DNA of 64,000 nucleotides from Halpernia sp048269545 (GTDB taxonomy: Bacteria; Bacteroidota; Bacteroidia; Flavobacteriales; Weeksellaceae). The translations under genes and the position numbers were made by a program. This document shows positions 34,798 through 41,526 of this stretch, one piece after another. Within the stretch, counting starts at the first letter, position 1, and every line of letters starts with the position of its first letter. The notes under the pieces were generated by a model, which had not been told where the DNA came from, did not search any database, and saw only the letters and a list, made by a program, of their open reading frames with translations. The stretch is from assembly GCF_048269545.1 (NCBI RefSeq), contig NZ_JBLXIJ010000005.1, positions 1 to 64,000 on the forward strand. The letters run 5' to 3'.

Positions 34798-35148
34798 ATT
34801 TTCCATTTCCACACTTACGCCGCCCATTTCGCCTTTCATTGGTGGATTGGTTTTGGTTAATTTCACTTTTATAAACGTAATCTGCGGAAAATTATTTTTT
34901 ATTTTTTTAATAATTCTACCGCAAACGTGTTCTAGAAGTTGGGAAGGAATTGCCATTTCAGAATGAAGAATATCATTAACTTCGGCATAATTAATGGTGT
35001 CTTTTAAATCATCAGATTCTTTGGCTTTTGATAAATCTGCATGAATTTCTACATTTAAAATATAGTAAGTCCCTAGAATTTTTTCTTCTGGTAAAACGCC
35101 GTGATAAGCGTAGATTTTTAGGTTTTCAAAGAGGATTTTGGAAGTCAT
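34789..35148 (-). CDS. folB: Dihydroneopterin aldolase
   Basis: 119 aa folate-pathway enzyme making 6-hydroxymethyl-dihydropterin from dihydroneopterin. Typical FolB: LFENLKIYAYHGVLPEEKILG (with the YHGVLPEE signature), a mid-region TINYAEVNDILHSEM, QLLEHVCGRIIKKIK with the catalytic-site Glu/His, and VKLTKTNPPMKG. Length normal. Near but not next to folP (dihydropteroate synthase), which is at 39.6 kb on the other strand. The stop codon lies in a tandem repeat. Confidence 0.95.
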   Translation of the reverse strand: MTSKILFENLKIYAYHGVLPEEKILGTYYILNVEIHADLSKAKESDDLKDTINYAEVNDILHSEMAIPSQLLEHVCGRIIKKIKNNFPQITFIKVKLTKTNPPMKGEMGGVSVEMENRF

Positions 35149-35208
35149 TAAACATAATTGTTAAATTCCACGTCAAGATTTTAAATTTTAACAAGGTTAA
35201 ATGTAAAT

Positions 35209-36225
35209 TTATTTAATACTTTTACTCATTTCCAACATCGCTTCAATCGGTTTCAAGGCTTTCAAACGCAATTCTTCGTCCATCGTGATTTCTGGCAATT
35301 CATATTTCATACACAAATAGAGTTTTTCTAAAGTGTTGCGCTTCATATAAAAACATTCAGAACAGTTGCAACTTTCGTCAAAAATAAGCGCAGGAATGAG
35401 TTCTTTGTGCGGTGCACGTTTTCTCATTTCGTGTAAAATTCCTTCTTCTGTGGCGACAATAAATTTTTGACAATCATCTTTTTCAACATAATTTAATAGT
35501 GCAGAAGTGGAACCAATAAAATGAGCTAATTCTAAAACTGGCGTTTCAGATTCAGGATGCGCAATCAATTTTACGCCGGGATTTTCCGCCAATTGTTTTG
35601 CAATTCTTTCCATAGAAAATGCTTCGTGAACGATGCAACTTCCGTCCCACAAAATCATTTCTCTGCCGGTTTTTTTCATTAGATATTTCCCTAAATTCTT
35701 ATCTGGCGCGAAAATTAAAGGACGGTCTTTTGGCAAAGATTCTATGATATGTTCGGCGTTTGAACTCGTCACAATAATATCGGATTCCGCTTTAGTTTCC
35801 GCATTACAATTAATGTAAGTTGCGATTAACGCATTCGGATGTTTTGCGCGCATTTCCCGCAAACCTTCGCCGCTACAACCATCTGCAAGTGAACAACCGG
35901 CTTGTAAATCTGGTAAAACTACTTTTTTCGTAGGATTTAAAATTTTCGCCGCTTCAGCCATAAAATGAACGCCACAAAAAGCAATCATATCTGCATTTGT
36001 ATTTTTTGCTTCTCGCGCCAATTGCAAAGAATCTCCAAGGAAATCTGCAATATCTTGAATATCCGCAGTTTGGTAATAATGCGCCAAAATAATGGCGTTT
36101 TTTTCTTTTTTTAAATCCAAAATGGCTTTCACCAAATCTTCTCCTTTTGGAATATCAAAATCTTTAAATTTCAAAAATCCATGAACAGGAAGTGTTGCTT
36201 TTGCGTCTTCTAATGTGTTTTTCAT
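35209..36225 (-). CDS. nadA: Quinolinate synthase A
   Basis: 338 aa from the ATG at 36225; a TTG at 36243 would overlap tpiA. NadA condenses iminoaspartate with DHAP to quinolinate, entering NAD synthesis. Iron-sulfur cysteines are in the expected places: Cys111 (LQAGCSLAD), Cys197 (WDGSCIVHE) and the C-terminal cluster CNCSECFYM (286-291). Also NAIILAHYYQTADIQDIADF and AHPESETPVLELAHFIGST. It starts 1 base after tpiA, whose product makes the DHAP substrate; the pair makes metabolic sense. nadB and nadC are not in the window. Confidence 0.96.
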   Translation of the reverse strand: MKNTLEDAKATLPVHGFLKFKDFDIPKGEDLVKAILDLKKEKNAIILAHYYQTADIQDIADFLGDSLQLAREAKNTNADMIAFCGVHFMAEAAKILNPTKKVVLPDLQAGCSLADGCSGEGLREMRAKHPNALIATYINCNAETKAESDIIVTSSNAEHIIESLPKDRPLIFAPDKNLGKYLMKKTGREMILWDGSCIVHEAFSMERIAKQLAENPGVKLIAHPESETPVLELAHFIGSTSALLNYVEKDDCQKFIVATEEGILHEMRKRAPHKELIPALIFDESCNCSECFYMKRNTLEKLYLCMKYELPEITMDEELRLKALKPIEAMLEMSKSIK

Positions 36226-36226
36226 C

Positions 36227-36985
36227 TTAATTAAATCCTTCAATAATTTTAGAAAAATCGTCTATTTTTAAAGCAGCGCCTCCAATTAATCCGCCATCAA
36301 CATCGGGTTTTGAGAAAATTTCTTTGGCATTATCTGGTTTCACAGAACCGCCGTATAAAATTGAAATTTCATCGGCTGTTTCTTTTCCGTATTTGCTCGC
36401 AATTAAATCTCTAATAAAAGCGTGAACTTCTTGCGCTTGATCTGCAGTCGCGGTTTCGCCAGTTCCGATTGCCCAAACTGGTTCATAAGCAATTATTACT
36501 TTTTTAATCTCTTCCGCAGAAAGTGTGAATAAGGCTGTTTTTGTTTGATTTCCAACGACTTCTAAGTAATCGCCGTTTTTTCTTTGTTCTAGATTTTCAC
36601 CATTGCAATAAATCGGTGTCAAATTTTTATTTAATAAATTTTTGATTTTAATATTTGCATTAGAATCGGTTTCGCCGTGGTATAATCTGCGTTCAGAGTG
36701 GGAAACTAAACTTCCATTAATACCAATTGAATGAATCATATCTACAGAAATTTCTCCTGTAAAAGCGCCAGAATTGTGCTCAGAAACGTCTTGTGCGAAT
36801 ATTGCAATTTCACCATTTTCAAAAAGGTCTTTTGCCATTGTGAGATACAAACTTGGCGGCGCAATAAAAACTTCACAGTTGGTTTTATTATTTTTTTTGT
36901 ATTCTAAAAGTTGATACATCAAACGTTGTGCATCTGAATAATTTAAATTCATTTTCCAGTTTCCGGCGACAATATTTTTTCTCAT
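36227..36985 (-). CDS. tpiA: Triosephosphate isomerase
   Basis: 252 aa glycolytic enzyme interconverting DHAP and glyceraldehyde 3-phosphate. Active site complete: Lys11 in GNWKMN, His96 in SHSERR, Glu168 in AYEPVWAIGTG, phosphate loop ILYGGSVKPDN. Length normal. Part of a leftward row TerB-like, tpiA, nadA with gaps of 4 and 1 bases, so translated from one message. Confidence 0.98.
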   Translation of the reverse strand: MRKNIVAGNWKMNLNYSDAQRLMYQLLEYKKNNKTNCEVFIAPPSLYLTMAKDLFENGEIAIFAQDVSEHNSGAFTGEISVDMIHSIGINGSLVSHSERRLYHGETDSNANIKIKNLLNKNLTPIYCNGENLEQRKNGDYLEVVGNQTKTALFTLSAEEIKKVIIAYEPVWAIGTGETATADQAQEVHAFIRDLIASKYGKETADEISILYGGSVKPDNAKEIFSKPDVDGGLIGGAALKIDDFSKIIEGFN

Positions 36986-36989
36986 AATT

Positions 36990-37340
36990 TTAATTTAATT
37001 TCCAAATGGTTTTCATCAACATATAAAATTGATGTTCTCTTTCCGTCACTTCATCATCAATTTTAATTAGATTTTTCGCAAACTTTAAAAAATCTTTTCT
37101 TTCTTTTTCTGTGGAATCATCGTAAAAACACCGCGCGTGAAATTCAAAATGATCTTTCCATTCTTCTGGTTGTAACGTTGCAATAACGTCTAATTCATTG
37201 TCCAAATTCATTTTAAAGGGAAATTCTTCTGCTAAATATTCTTGAATTAAAAGTCCTTCTTCAGGTGCAAATTCAAAATCTACAGAAGACAAAATCATTA
37301 AGAGATGATATCCAGCGATGGATTTATTTGATTTATTCAT
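36990..37340 (-). CDS. TerB-like small protein
   Basis: 116 aa acidic all-helical protein. SIAGYHLLMILSSVDFEFAP at the start, with Asp/Glu at the positions of the TerB metal-binding first helix, and LIKIDDEVTEREHQFYMLM at the end, resemble TerB/DjlA-type helical domains (tellurite-resistance-like by family name only). No evidence for a role in tellurite resistance. 4 bases before tpiA and 5 bases after the DoxX-like gene: same operon. Confidence 0.7.
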   Translation of the reverse strand: MNKSNKSIAGYHLLMILSSVDFEFAPEEGLLIQEYLAEEFPFKMNLDNELDVIATLQPEEWKDHFEFHARCFYDDSTEKERKDFLKFAKNLIKIDDEVTEREHQFYMLMKTIWKLN

Positions 37341-37345
37341 TTTTT

Positions 37346-38428
37346 TTAATTTTTATTTAAGTAATCTTCCACAGAAGATTTTCCTATAATTTTTCCGTTT
37401 TGTAAAGTTAATATAAATGGATTACTTCTCGCAATTGTTTTGATTGCGGTTCCGTCCATTAATCCGTTTTTGATATTTTTAAAAGTATTTGGTTTTGTAG
37501 AAATACCATAAATTAGCGCGTCTTTATTTAACGATATTTTTTGAATTGCTGCTTCTAAATTTGAGGTTTTCATTTCATCTGGATTGTAAGAAAAAATTAA
37601 AATTGCTTTTGGAGCATTCAAAATTTCGTCTGAAATGTCATTTCCAGTTTCATTTTCAATTTTAAATTTTGCAATTTCTGAATCGTAACCTTGCTTTACA
37701 ATTTCAGAACTTGTTTTTTCTTTTTCTATTTCCCAATCTGGATTTTGCCAATAATTCTTTGAAATATAATCGTCTTGATTCACTTTTAAAATTTCACCAG
37801 TTTTTTTATTTTTTAAAGAATAAAAGGTTTTAAATTCTGCAGGATCTGCGACGATTTTTGCTTTTTCAGCTTTTAAATCCGTTCCTATTTTGTAATCGCG
37901 AAAATCGATAATTGGTTCGTGTTTTACGCCGAAATAAATAATTACTGCAAAGAGAAAACTTAAAGAGCCAAAACTTGTCCATTTTAAAGTTTTAATTGTT
38001 GTGTCATTAAAATTTTTTCTATAGAGAAAATACAAAACTAAGAGCGCACATAATAGAATAATGTCTTTCCCGAAACTTTGCCAAGGCGTGAATTTAATCG
38101 CATCACCAAAGCAACCACAGTCTGTTACAACTTTAAAATAAGCCGAATAAAAAGTGAGAAATGCAAAGAAAATACATAATAGAATTAGAAAATTAAGCGT
38201 CCATTTCAAACTAATTTTCAAGACTAATAATAAGCCTAAAATTAACTCTAAAACCACAACAAAAATTGCAAGAGCCAAAGAAAATTTTTCTAAAAAAGGA
38301 ATATTAAAAACCGATGGTGCAAAATATTCTTCTAATTTAAAAGAAAAACCAACCACATCAACTGCTTTTACAAATCCAGAAGCAATGAAAATTAATCCGA
38401 CAATTATGCGTAAAATATTTTTAAACAT
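37346..38428 (-). CDS. BT_3928-type membrane protein with DoxX domain
   Basis: 360 aa from the ATG at 38428; the longer TTG-start version would be encoded by the flanking repeat and is rejected. Residues 1-150 hold about four hydrophobic helices of the DoxX type: IVGLIFIASGFVKAVDVVGF and LEYFAPSV-like loop, CGCFGDAIKF between helices (two nearby cysteines, as in the thiol:disulfide MauE/DoxX group). Then a soluble domain from about 175 with a thioredoxin-like end (KAILIFSYNPDEM, SNPFILTLQNGKIIGKSS). A membrane redox role is a reasonable inference. Confidence 0.85.
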   Translation of the reverse strand: MFKNILRIIVGLIFIASGFVKAVDVVGFSFKLEEYFAPSVFNIPFLEKFSLALAIFVVVLELILGLLLVLKISLKWTLNFLILLCIFFAFLTFYSAYFKVVTDCGCFGDAIKFTPWQSFGKDIILLCALLVLYFLYRKNFNDTTIKTLKWTSFGSLSFLFAVIIYFGVKHEPIIDFRDYKIGTDLKAEKAKIVADPAEFKTFYSLKNKKTGEILKVNQDDYISKNYWQNPDWEIEKEKTSSEIVKQGYDSEIAKFKIENETGNDISDEILNAPKAILIFSYNPDEMKTSNLEAAIQKISLNKDALIYGISTKPNTFKNIKNGLMDGTAIKTIARSNPFILTLQNGKIIGKSSVEDYLNKN

Positions 38429-38437
38429 AATTTTATA

Positions 38438-38466
38438 GATGGAAGTTGGAAGATAGATGTAGGAAG
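38438..38466. repeat. Left inverted-repeat arm flanking the four-helix-bundle gene
   Basis: GATGGAAGTTGGAAG (38438-38452) followed by a degenerate second unit (AGATGTAGGAAG, 38455-38466). The first unit matches the complement of 38921-38935 at 14 of 15 positions, pointing inward to the gene. Confidence 0.75.
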
Positions 38467-38486
38467 TATACAAAATTGCGCATATT

Positions 38487-38843
38487 TTAGTCTTTTAATT
38501 GATTTCTAAAACCGATTATTTGATTCATTAAATGAAAGGATTCGTTATATAATTTATTAAATTTTTCTTCTGAAATATAATTTCTATTTTTTGCTTTATA
38601 CAAACATGTTACAACTTCGGCTAATGACCGAATGGAATAACCTAAAAATTTTTTAAACTCTAATGTTGACTGTAAAATAGAACCTTCCGAAATATTTAAT
38701 GCAATAGAATCTACCGCTCTTCTGATTTGAGAAACCAAATTAAACATTTCATCTTTTGGAAAAATATTAGAAATTTCATAAATCTCTTCTCCAAAATCCA
38801 TTGATTTTTGCCAAATTATTAGTTTTTCGAATTTAAAACTCAT
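38487..38843 (-). CDS. S23-type four-helix-bundle protein
   Basis: 118 aa of the family first known from ORFs in 23S rRNA intervening sequences and related to Avd of diversity-generating retroelements. Signature LIIWQKSMDFGEEIYEI, then FPKDEMFNLVSQIRRAVDSI and NISEG, LGYSIRSLAEVVTCL, all standard. Function in bacteria outside DGRs is unknown. There is no 23S rRNA, reverse transcriptase or variable repeat around it, so it stands alone. It is bracketed by inward-facing purine-rich inverted repeats and interrupts an otherwise co-directional row. Confidence 0.9.
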   Translation of the reverse strand: MSFKFEKLIIWQKSMDFGEEIYEISNIFPKDEMFNLVSQIRRAVDSIALNISEGSILQSTLEFKKFLGYSIRSLAEVVTCLYKAKNRNYISEEKFNKLYNESFHLMNQIIGFRNQLKD

Positions 38844-38880
38844 TCGATATTACATTAAAATTAATTATTCTTTTTAAATC

Positions 38881-38935
38881 TCCAACTGCAAACTTCCATT
38901 CTCATTCTTCAATCTTCTCACTTCCAACCTCCATC
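38881..38935. repeat. Right inverted-repeat arm flanking the four-helix-bundle gene
   Basis: On the minus strand this purine-rich block reads as degenerate repeats of GATGGAGGTTGGAAG and related words (GAGAATGGAAG, TTTGCAGTTGGA). 38921-38935 is the partner of the left arm. It encodes the last ten codons and stop of the DUF1599 gene. Confidence 0.72.
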
Positions 38936-39462
38936 TTTTTTATCAAACAAAAAACAGCGTAGTTTAAAATATCAAAATAATTAGCATCTAATCCTTCTGA
39001 AACTAAAGTTTTTCCGTTGTTGTCTTCGATTTGTTTTGTTCGCAAAACTTTTTGATATATCAAATCTGTAATCGAAGAAATCCGCATTTCGCGCCACGCT
39101 TCGCCGTAATCGTGGTTTTTTTTCTGCATTAATTCGGTTGCTTCTTTTGCGTAGAAATCATACAACTTCAGAATTTCTTTGGGAGATTCATCCAAATTTT
39201 CACTAAAACCTTTCTCTAATTGGATTAAACCAATAATGGAATAATTCACAATCGCAATAAATTCACTTTCTTCAGTTTCTTCAATCATTTGAATATCTGT
39301 CATCTGCAAAGTTCTAATTCTATTGACTTTTATATAGATTTGATCGGTAATTGAACTTGGTCGCAAAACGCGCCACGCTGCTCCGTAATCCTTCAATTTT
39401 TTTTCAAAAAGTTCGCGGCAATTATTGATGATTTGCGAAAATTGTAACTGGGTATTTTGCAT
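38902..39462 (-). CDS. DUF1599 (nucleotide-modification-associated domain) protein
   Basis: 186 aa made of two tandem DUF1599 units: residues about 20-90 (KDYGAAWRVLRPSSITDQIY) and about 105-170 (HDYGEAWREMRISSITDLIY), each with a KVxRxRxxQ/KQI tail and a following NYxxxxLI helix. DUF1599 is also called NMAD1, predicted to modify or recognise modified nucleotides in some contexts; in Bacteroidota it is chromosomal and its role is unknown. The C-terminal MEVGSEKIEE lies inside a repeat arm, so the natural end may have been replaced by an insertion. Confidence 0.88.
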   Translation of the reverse strand: MQNTQLQFSQIINNCRELFEKKLKDYGAAWRVLRPSSITDQIYIKVNRIRTLQMTDIQMIEETEESEFIAIVNYSIIGLIQLEKGFSENLDESPKEILKLYDFYAKEATELMQKKNHDYGEAWREMRISSITDLIYQKVLRTKQIEDNNGKTLVSEGLDANYFDILNYAVFCLIKKMEVGSEKIEE

Positions 39463-39563
39463 AAAATTTCTTGGTGCTTCAAATATAGTGAAAATTTAAA
39501 ATTTTAAAGTTGTAAAATCGTTTAGTTGTAAAGTTAAATATGAAAAAATTATAATTTAATTCC

Positions 39564-39571
39564 TAAATTTG
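39564..39571 (+). promoter_or_regulatory. Promoter -7 box of folP
   Basis: TAAATTTG fits TAnnTTTG. It ends 1 base before the first ATG and 4 bases before the second ATG (39576), the same 4-base distance seen at aroC. A near-leaderless mRNA starting at the second ATG is possible. Confidence 0.45.
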
Positions 39572-39572
39572 A

Positions 39573-40418
39573 ATGATGATTTCAGTAGTTCAAAAACCGT
39601 TTCATTCTGTTAATTGCAACGGTAAATTAGTCGATTTAAATCAACCCAAAATAATGGGAATTTTAAATCTTACACCAGATTCTTTTTCTGACGGAGGAGA
39701 ATTTTTTGATGAAAAATCGGCTTTAAAACAAGTCGAAAAAATGATTTCTGAAGGTGCAGATTTTATTGACATTGGAGGGCAATCTACACGTCCAAATGCT
39801 GAATTTATTTCTGCTAAAATAGAAATTGAAAGAATAGGGAATTTAATTTCAAAAACTAAAAAAGAATTTCCGGAAATCTTACTTTCTTTGGATACTTTTT
39901 ATTCTGAAGTTGTAGAATTTGGTTTTAATGAAGGAATAGATTTGGTTAATGATATTTCTGCTGGAAATTATGATTCACAACTTTTAGCAACTGTAGGGAA
40001 ATTAAAATTGCCATATGTTTTGATGCACAATCATTCGGAATATTCTAAAATGCACGAAAAAATCGAGCATCAAGATTTGGTTTTGACTTTAAATTATTTC
40101 TTTTCTGAAAAGATTTTAGAATTGCAATCTTATGGAATTACAGATTATATATTAGATCCAGGTTTTGGTTTTGGAAAAACAGCGGAACAACAATTTCAAT
40201 TAATTGATGAATTAGAATATCTCAATTTTGCTTTAAATCCTTTATTAATTGGAATTTCACGGAAATCTTTTATTTATAAATCTTTAAATAAATCGCCGTT
40301 GGAAATTAATGAAGAAACTCAGAAATTACATTTAAAATGTTTGGAAAAAGGGGCTAAAATTTTGAGAGTTCATGATGTTGCAGAAGCAAGAAAAACGATT
40401 GAGATTTTCAGTAAATAA
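39573..40418 (+). CDS. folP: Dihydropteroate synthase
   Basis: 281 aa TIM-barrel enzyme joining 6-hydroxymethyl-dihydropterin pyrophosphate and p-aminobenzoate; target of sulfonamides. Signatures: IMGILNLTPDSFSDGGEF, DFIDIGGQSTRP, DLVNDISAG, LDPGFGFGKT and GISRKSF, with the RVHDV end (His/Arg of the pterin/PABA site). Starts at one of two adjacent ATGs (39573 or 39576); the promoter box favours the second. Single gene on the plus strand, followed by a dispersed palindrome. Confidence 0.96.
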   Translation: MMISVVQKPFHSVNCNGKLVDLNQPKIMGILNLTPDSFSDGGEFFDEKSALKQVEKMISEGADFIDIGGQSTRPNAEFISAKIEIERIGNLISKTKKEFPEILLSLDTFYSEVVEFGFNEGIDLVNDISAGNYDSQLLATVGKLKLPYVLMHNHSEYSKMHEKIEHQDLVLTLNYFFSEKILELQSYGITDYILDPGFGFGKTAEQQFQLIDELEYLNFALNPLLIGISRKSFIYKSLNKSPLEINEETQKLHLKCLEKGAKILRVHDVAEARKTIEIFSK

Positions 40419-40488
40419 ATTCTTAAAAATTGCTCTCGCAGATTTTGCTGATGACGAGATTTAAATCTATTTTTAAGAATAGTTTTTA

Positions 40489-40531
40489 TCATTCCGTAGG
40501 AATCTAGGCTGCTTAGATTCCTTCGGAATGA
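40489..40531. repeat. Dispersed palindromic element, copy 2
   Basis: Arms 40489-40506 and 40514-40531 pair with one mismatch around a 7-base loop. The right arm TAGATTCCTTCGGAATGA is identical to that of copy 1 at 25999-26016. It lies between the convergent folP and a small minus-strand gene. Confidence 0.85.
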
Positions 40532-40583
40532 CAAAGTTGGAAATAAAATATGCCAAATTCGCGCGAGAATAGAAATTGAAAAA

Positions 40584-40820
40584 TTAGTTGAATCCAGCGA
40601 TTTTATCTGAGTATTCTTTTGCGAATTCTTTCTGAATTTCCTTTAATTCTTCTAATTTTTTTGGTAAAATAAAATGAAAAAGTGGTTTATTTTCATCATC
40701 TAAAAACACCAATTCTTTTTCTTCGCCATCAATCATTTGCGCAAAAATATCCCACATTGATTGGCCTTTTAACTTTATCAATTCAAAAAATGGTGTCGCT
40801 TTTATTTCTATAATTTTCAT
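40584..40820 (-). CDS. Small protein of unknown function
   Basis: 78 aa from the ATG at 40820 (the TTG one codon earlier is ignored). No recognised family. Sequence shows an alpha-beta pattern: MKIIEIKATPFFELIKLKG, then a helix SMWDIFAQMIDGEEKELVFL, a FHFIL strand and a charged C-terminal helix (EELKEIQKEFAKEYSDKI). Likely real: good codon pattern, ATG start, and close downstream position (21 bases) after the alpha/beta-hydrolase gene on the same strand. Confidence 0.6.
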   Translation of the reverse strand: MKIIEIKATPFFELIKLKGQSMWDIFAQMIDGEEKELVFLDDENKPLFHFILPKKLEELKEIQKEFAKEYSDKIAGFN

Positions 40821-40841
40821 CAAAATTGAGTTTCCGCAAAA

Positions 40842-41486
40842 TTAATTTAATATTGATTTTAATGCAAGAGAAACTTCTTCAGCTCTGTTTAAAACCATCA
40901 AATGACTTCCGTTTTCTATTCTAAAATCGGGAGGTGAAACTTTAATTGGCAAAAGAAAATCTTTAGTTCCGTGGATTCTGTGTAGATTTTTGGGAACAAA
41001 CTGGTTTTTCCAATTTATAATTTCATCTATTGCCCAAACTACAAAATCCAAATCTGTGTCTCGCAAAACTTCTTTTAATAACTTTTTATCTTGCAAAGTT
41101 TTTGCACCAAAAAGCCAATGAATAAATGGATTTGTTTGTTTGTAAAGTTGCTTTGGTATTAATTTATGCCAACTCAAAAAAGCAGAAAGTCTGTATAAAA
41201 GTGGAAGTTCTTTCATATTAATAATGGAAGAAAGTAAAATTATTTTTCCTGTCGGGATTTGTTTTGCAATTTCTACAGCCATCATTCCACCAAGTGAAAG
41301 TCCAAAAATAATGGGTTTTTCTTCGGTGATTTGTTCTTTTAATCTTGTGGCATAATTTGCTATAGTTTCATTTTTTTTTGGTTTAATCCACTTTAAATAA
41401 ATGGGATTAAATCCTGAAAAATCCAATCTTTGAAACATCCGTTCATCTGCACCAAGACCGCTGATTATGAAAAGTGTTTTTGGCAA
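40842..41486 (-). CDS. Alpha/beta hydrolase family protein
   Basis: 214 aa small hydrolase, TTG start at 41486 (no ATG before residue 17; the family begins with the TLFIISGLGADERMF strand, so the start must be upstream). Nucleophile elbow is FGLSLGGMMA (Ser), with IHGTKDFLLP carrying the Asp strand and a C-terminal NGSHLMVLNRAEEV with the catalytic His. Cytoplasmic; substrate unknown. Just upstream of the 78-aa unknown gene. Confidence 0.82.
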   Translation of the reverse strand: MPKTLFIISGLGADERMFQRLDFSGFNPIYLKWIKPKKNETIANYATRLKEQITEEKPIIFGLSLGGMMAVEIAKQIPTGKIILLSSIINMKELPLLYRLSAFLSWHKLIPKQLYKQTNPFIHWLFGAKTLQDKKLLKEVLRDTDLDFVVWAIDEIINWKNQFVPKNLHRIHGTKDFLLPIKVSPPDFRIENGSHLMVLNRAEEVSLALKSILN

Positions 41487-41526
41487 TTTTTGAAACTTTT
41501 AAGACATTAAAGTTAATTAAATTAAT

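Noticed and set aside
36226..36243. TTG start for nadA overlapping tpiA
   Set aside because: The ATG at 36225, 1 base after the tpiA stop, is a better start and avoids the overlap.
36990..37340. Tellurite resistance function for the TerB-like protein
   Set aside because: Only a weak fold-level resemblance is visible, and no ter genes are nearby.
38429..38473. Longer DoxX-like protein starting with TTG at 38473
   Set aside because: The additional residues are encoded by the purine-rich repeat arm; the ATG at 38428 starts the first membrane helix.
38487..38843. Diversity-generating retroelement, since the S23-type protein resembles Avd
   Set aside because: No reverse transcriptase, template repeat or variable repeat occurs nearby.
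38487..38843. Intervening sequence of a 23S rRNA gene
   Set aside because: No rRNA sequence surrounds the four-helix-bundle gene.
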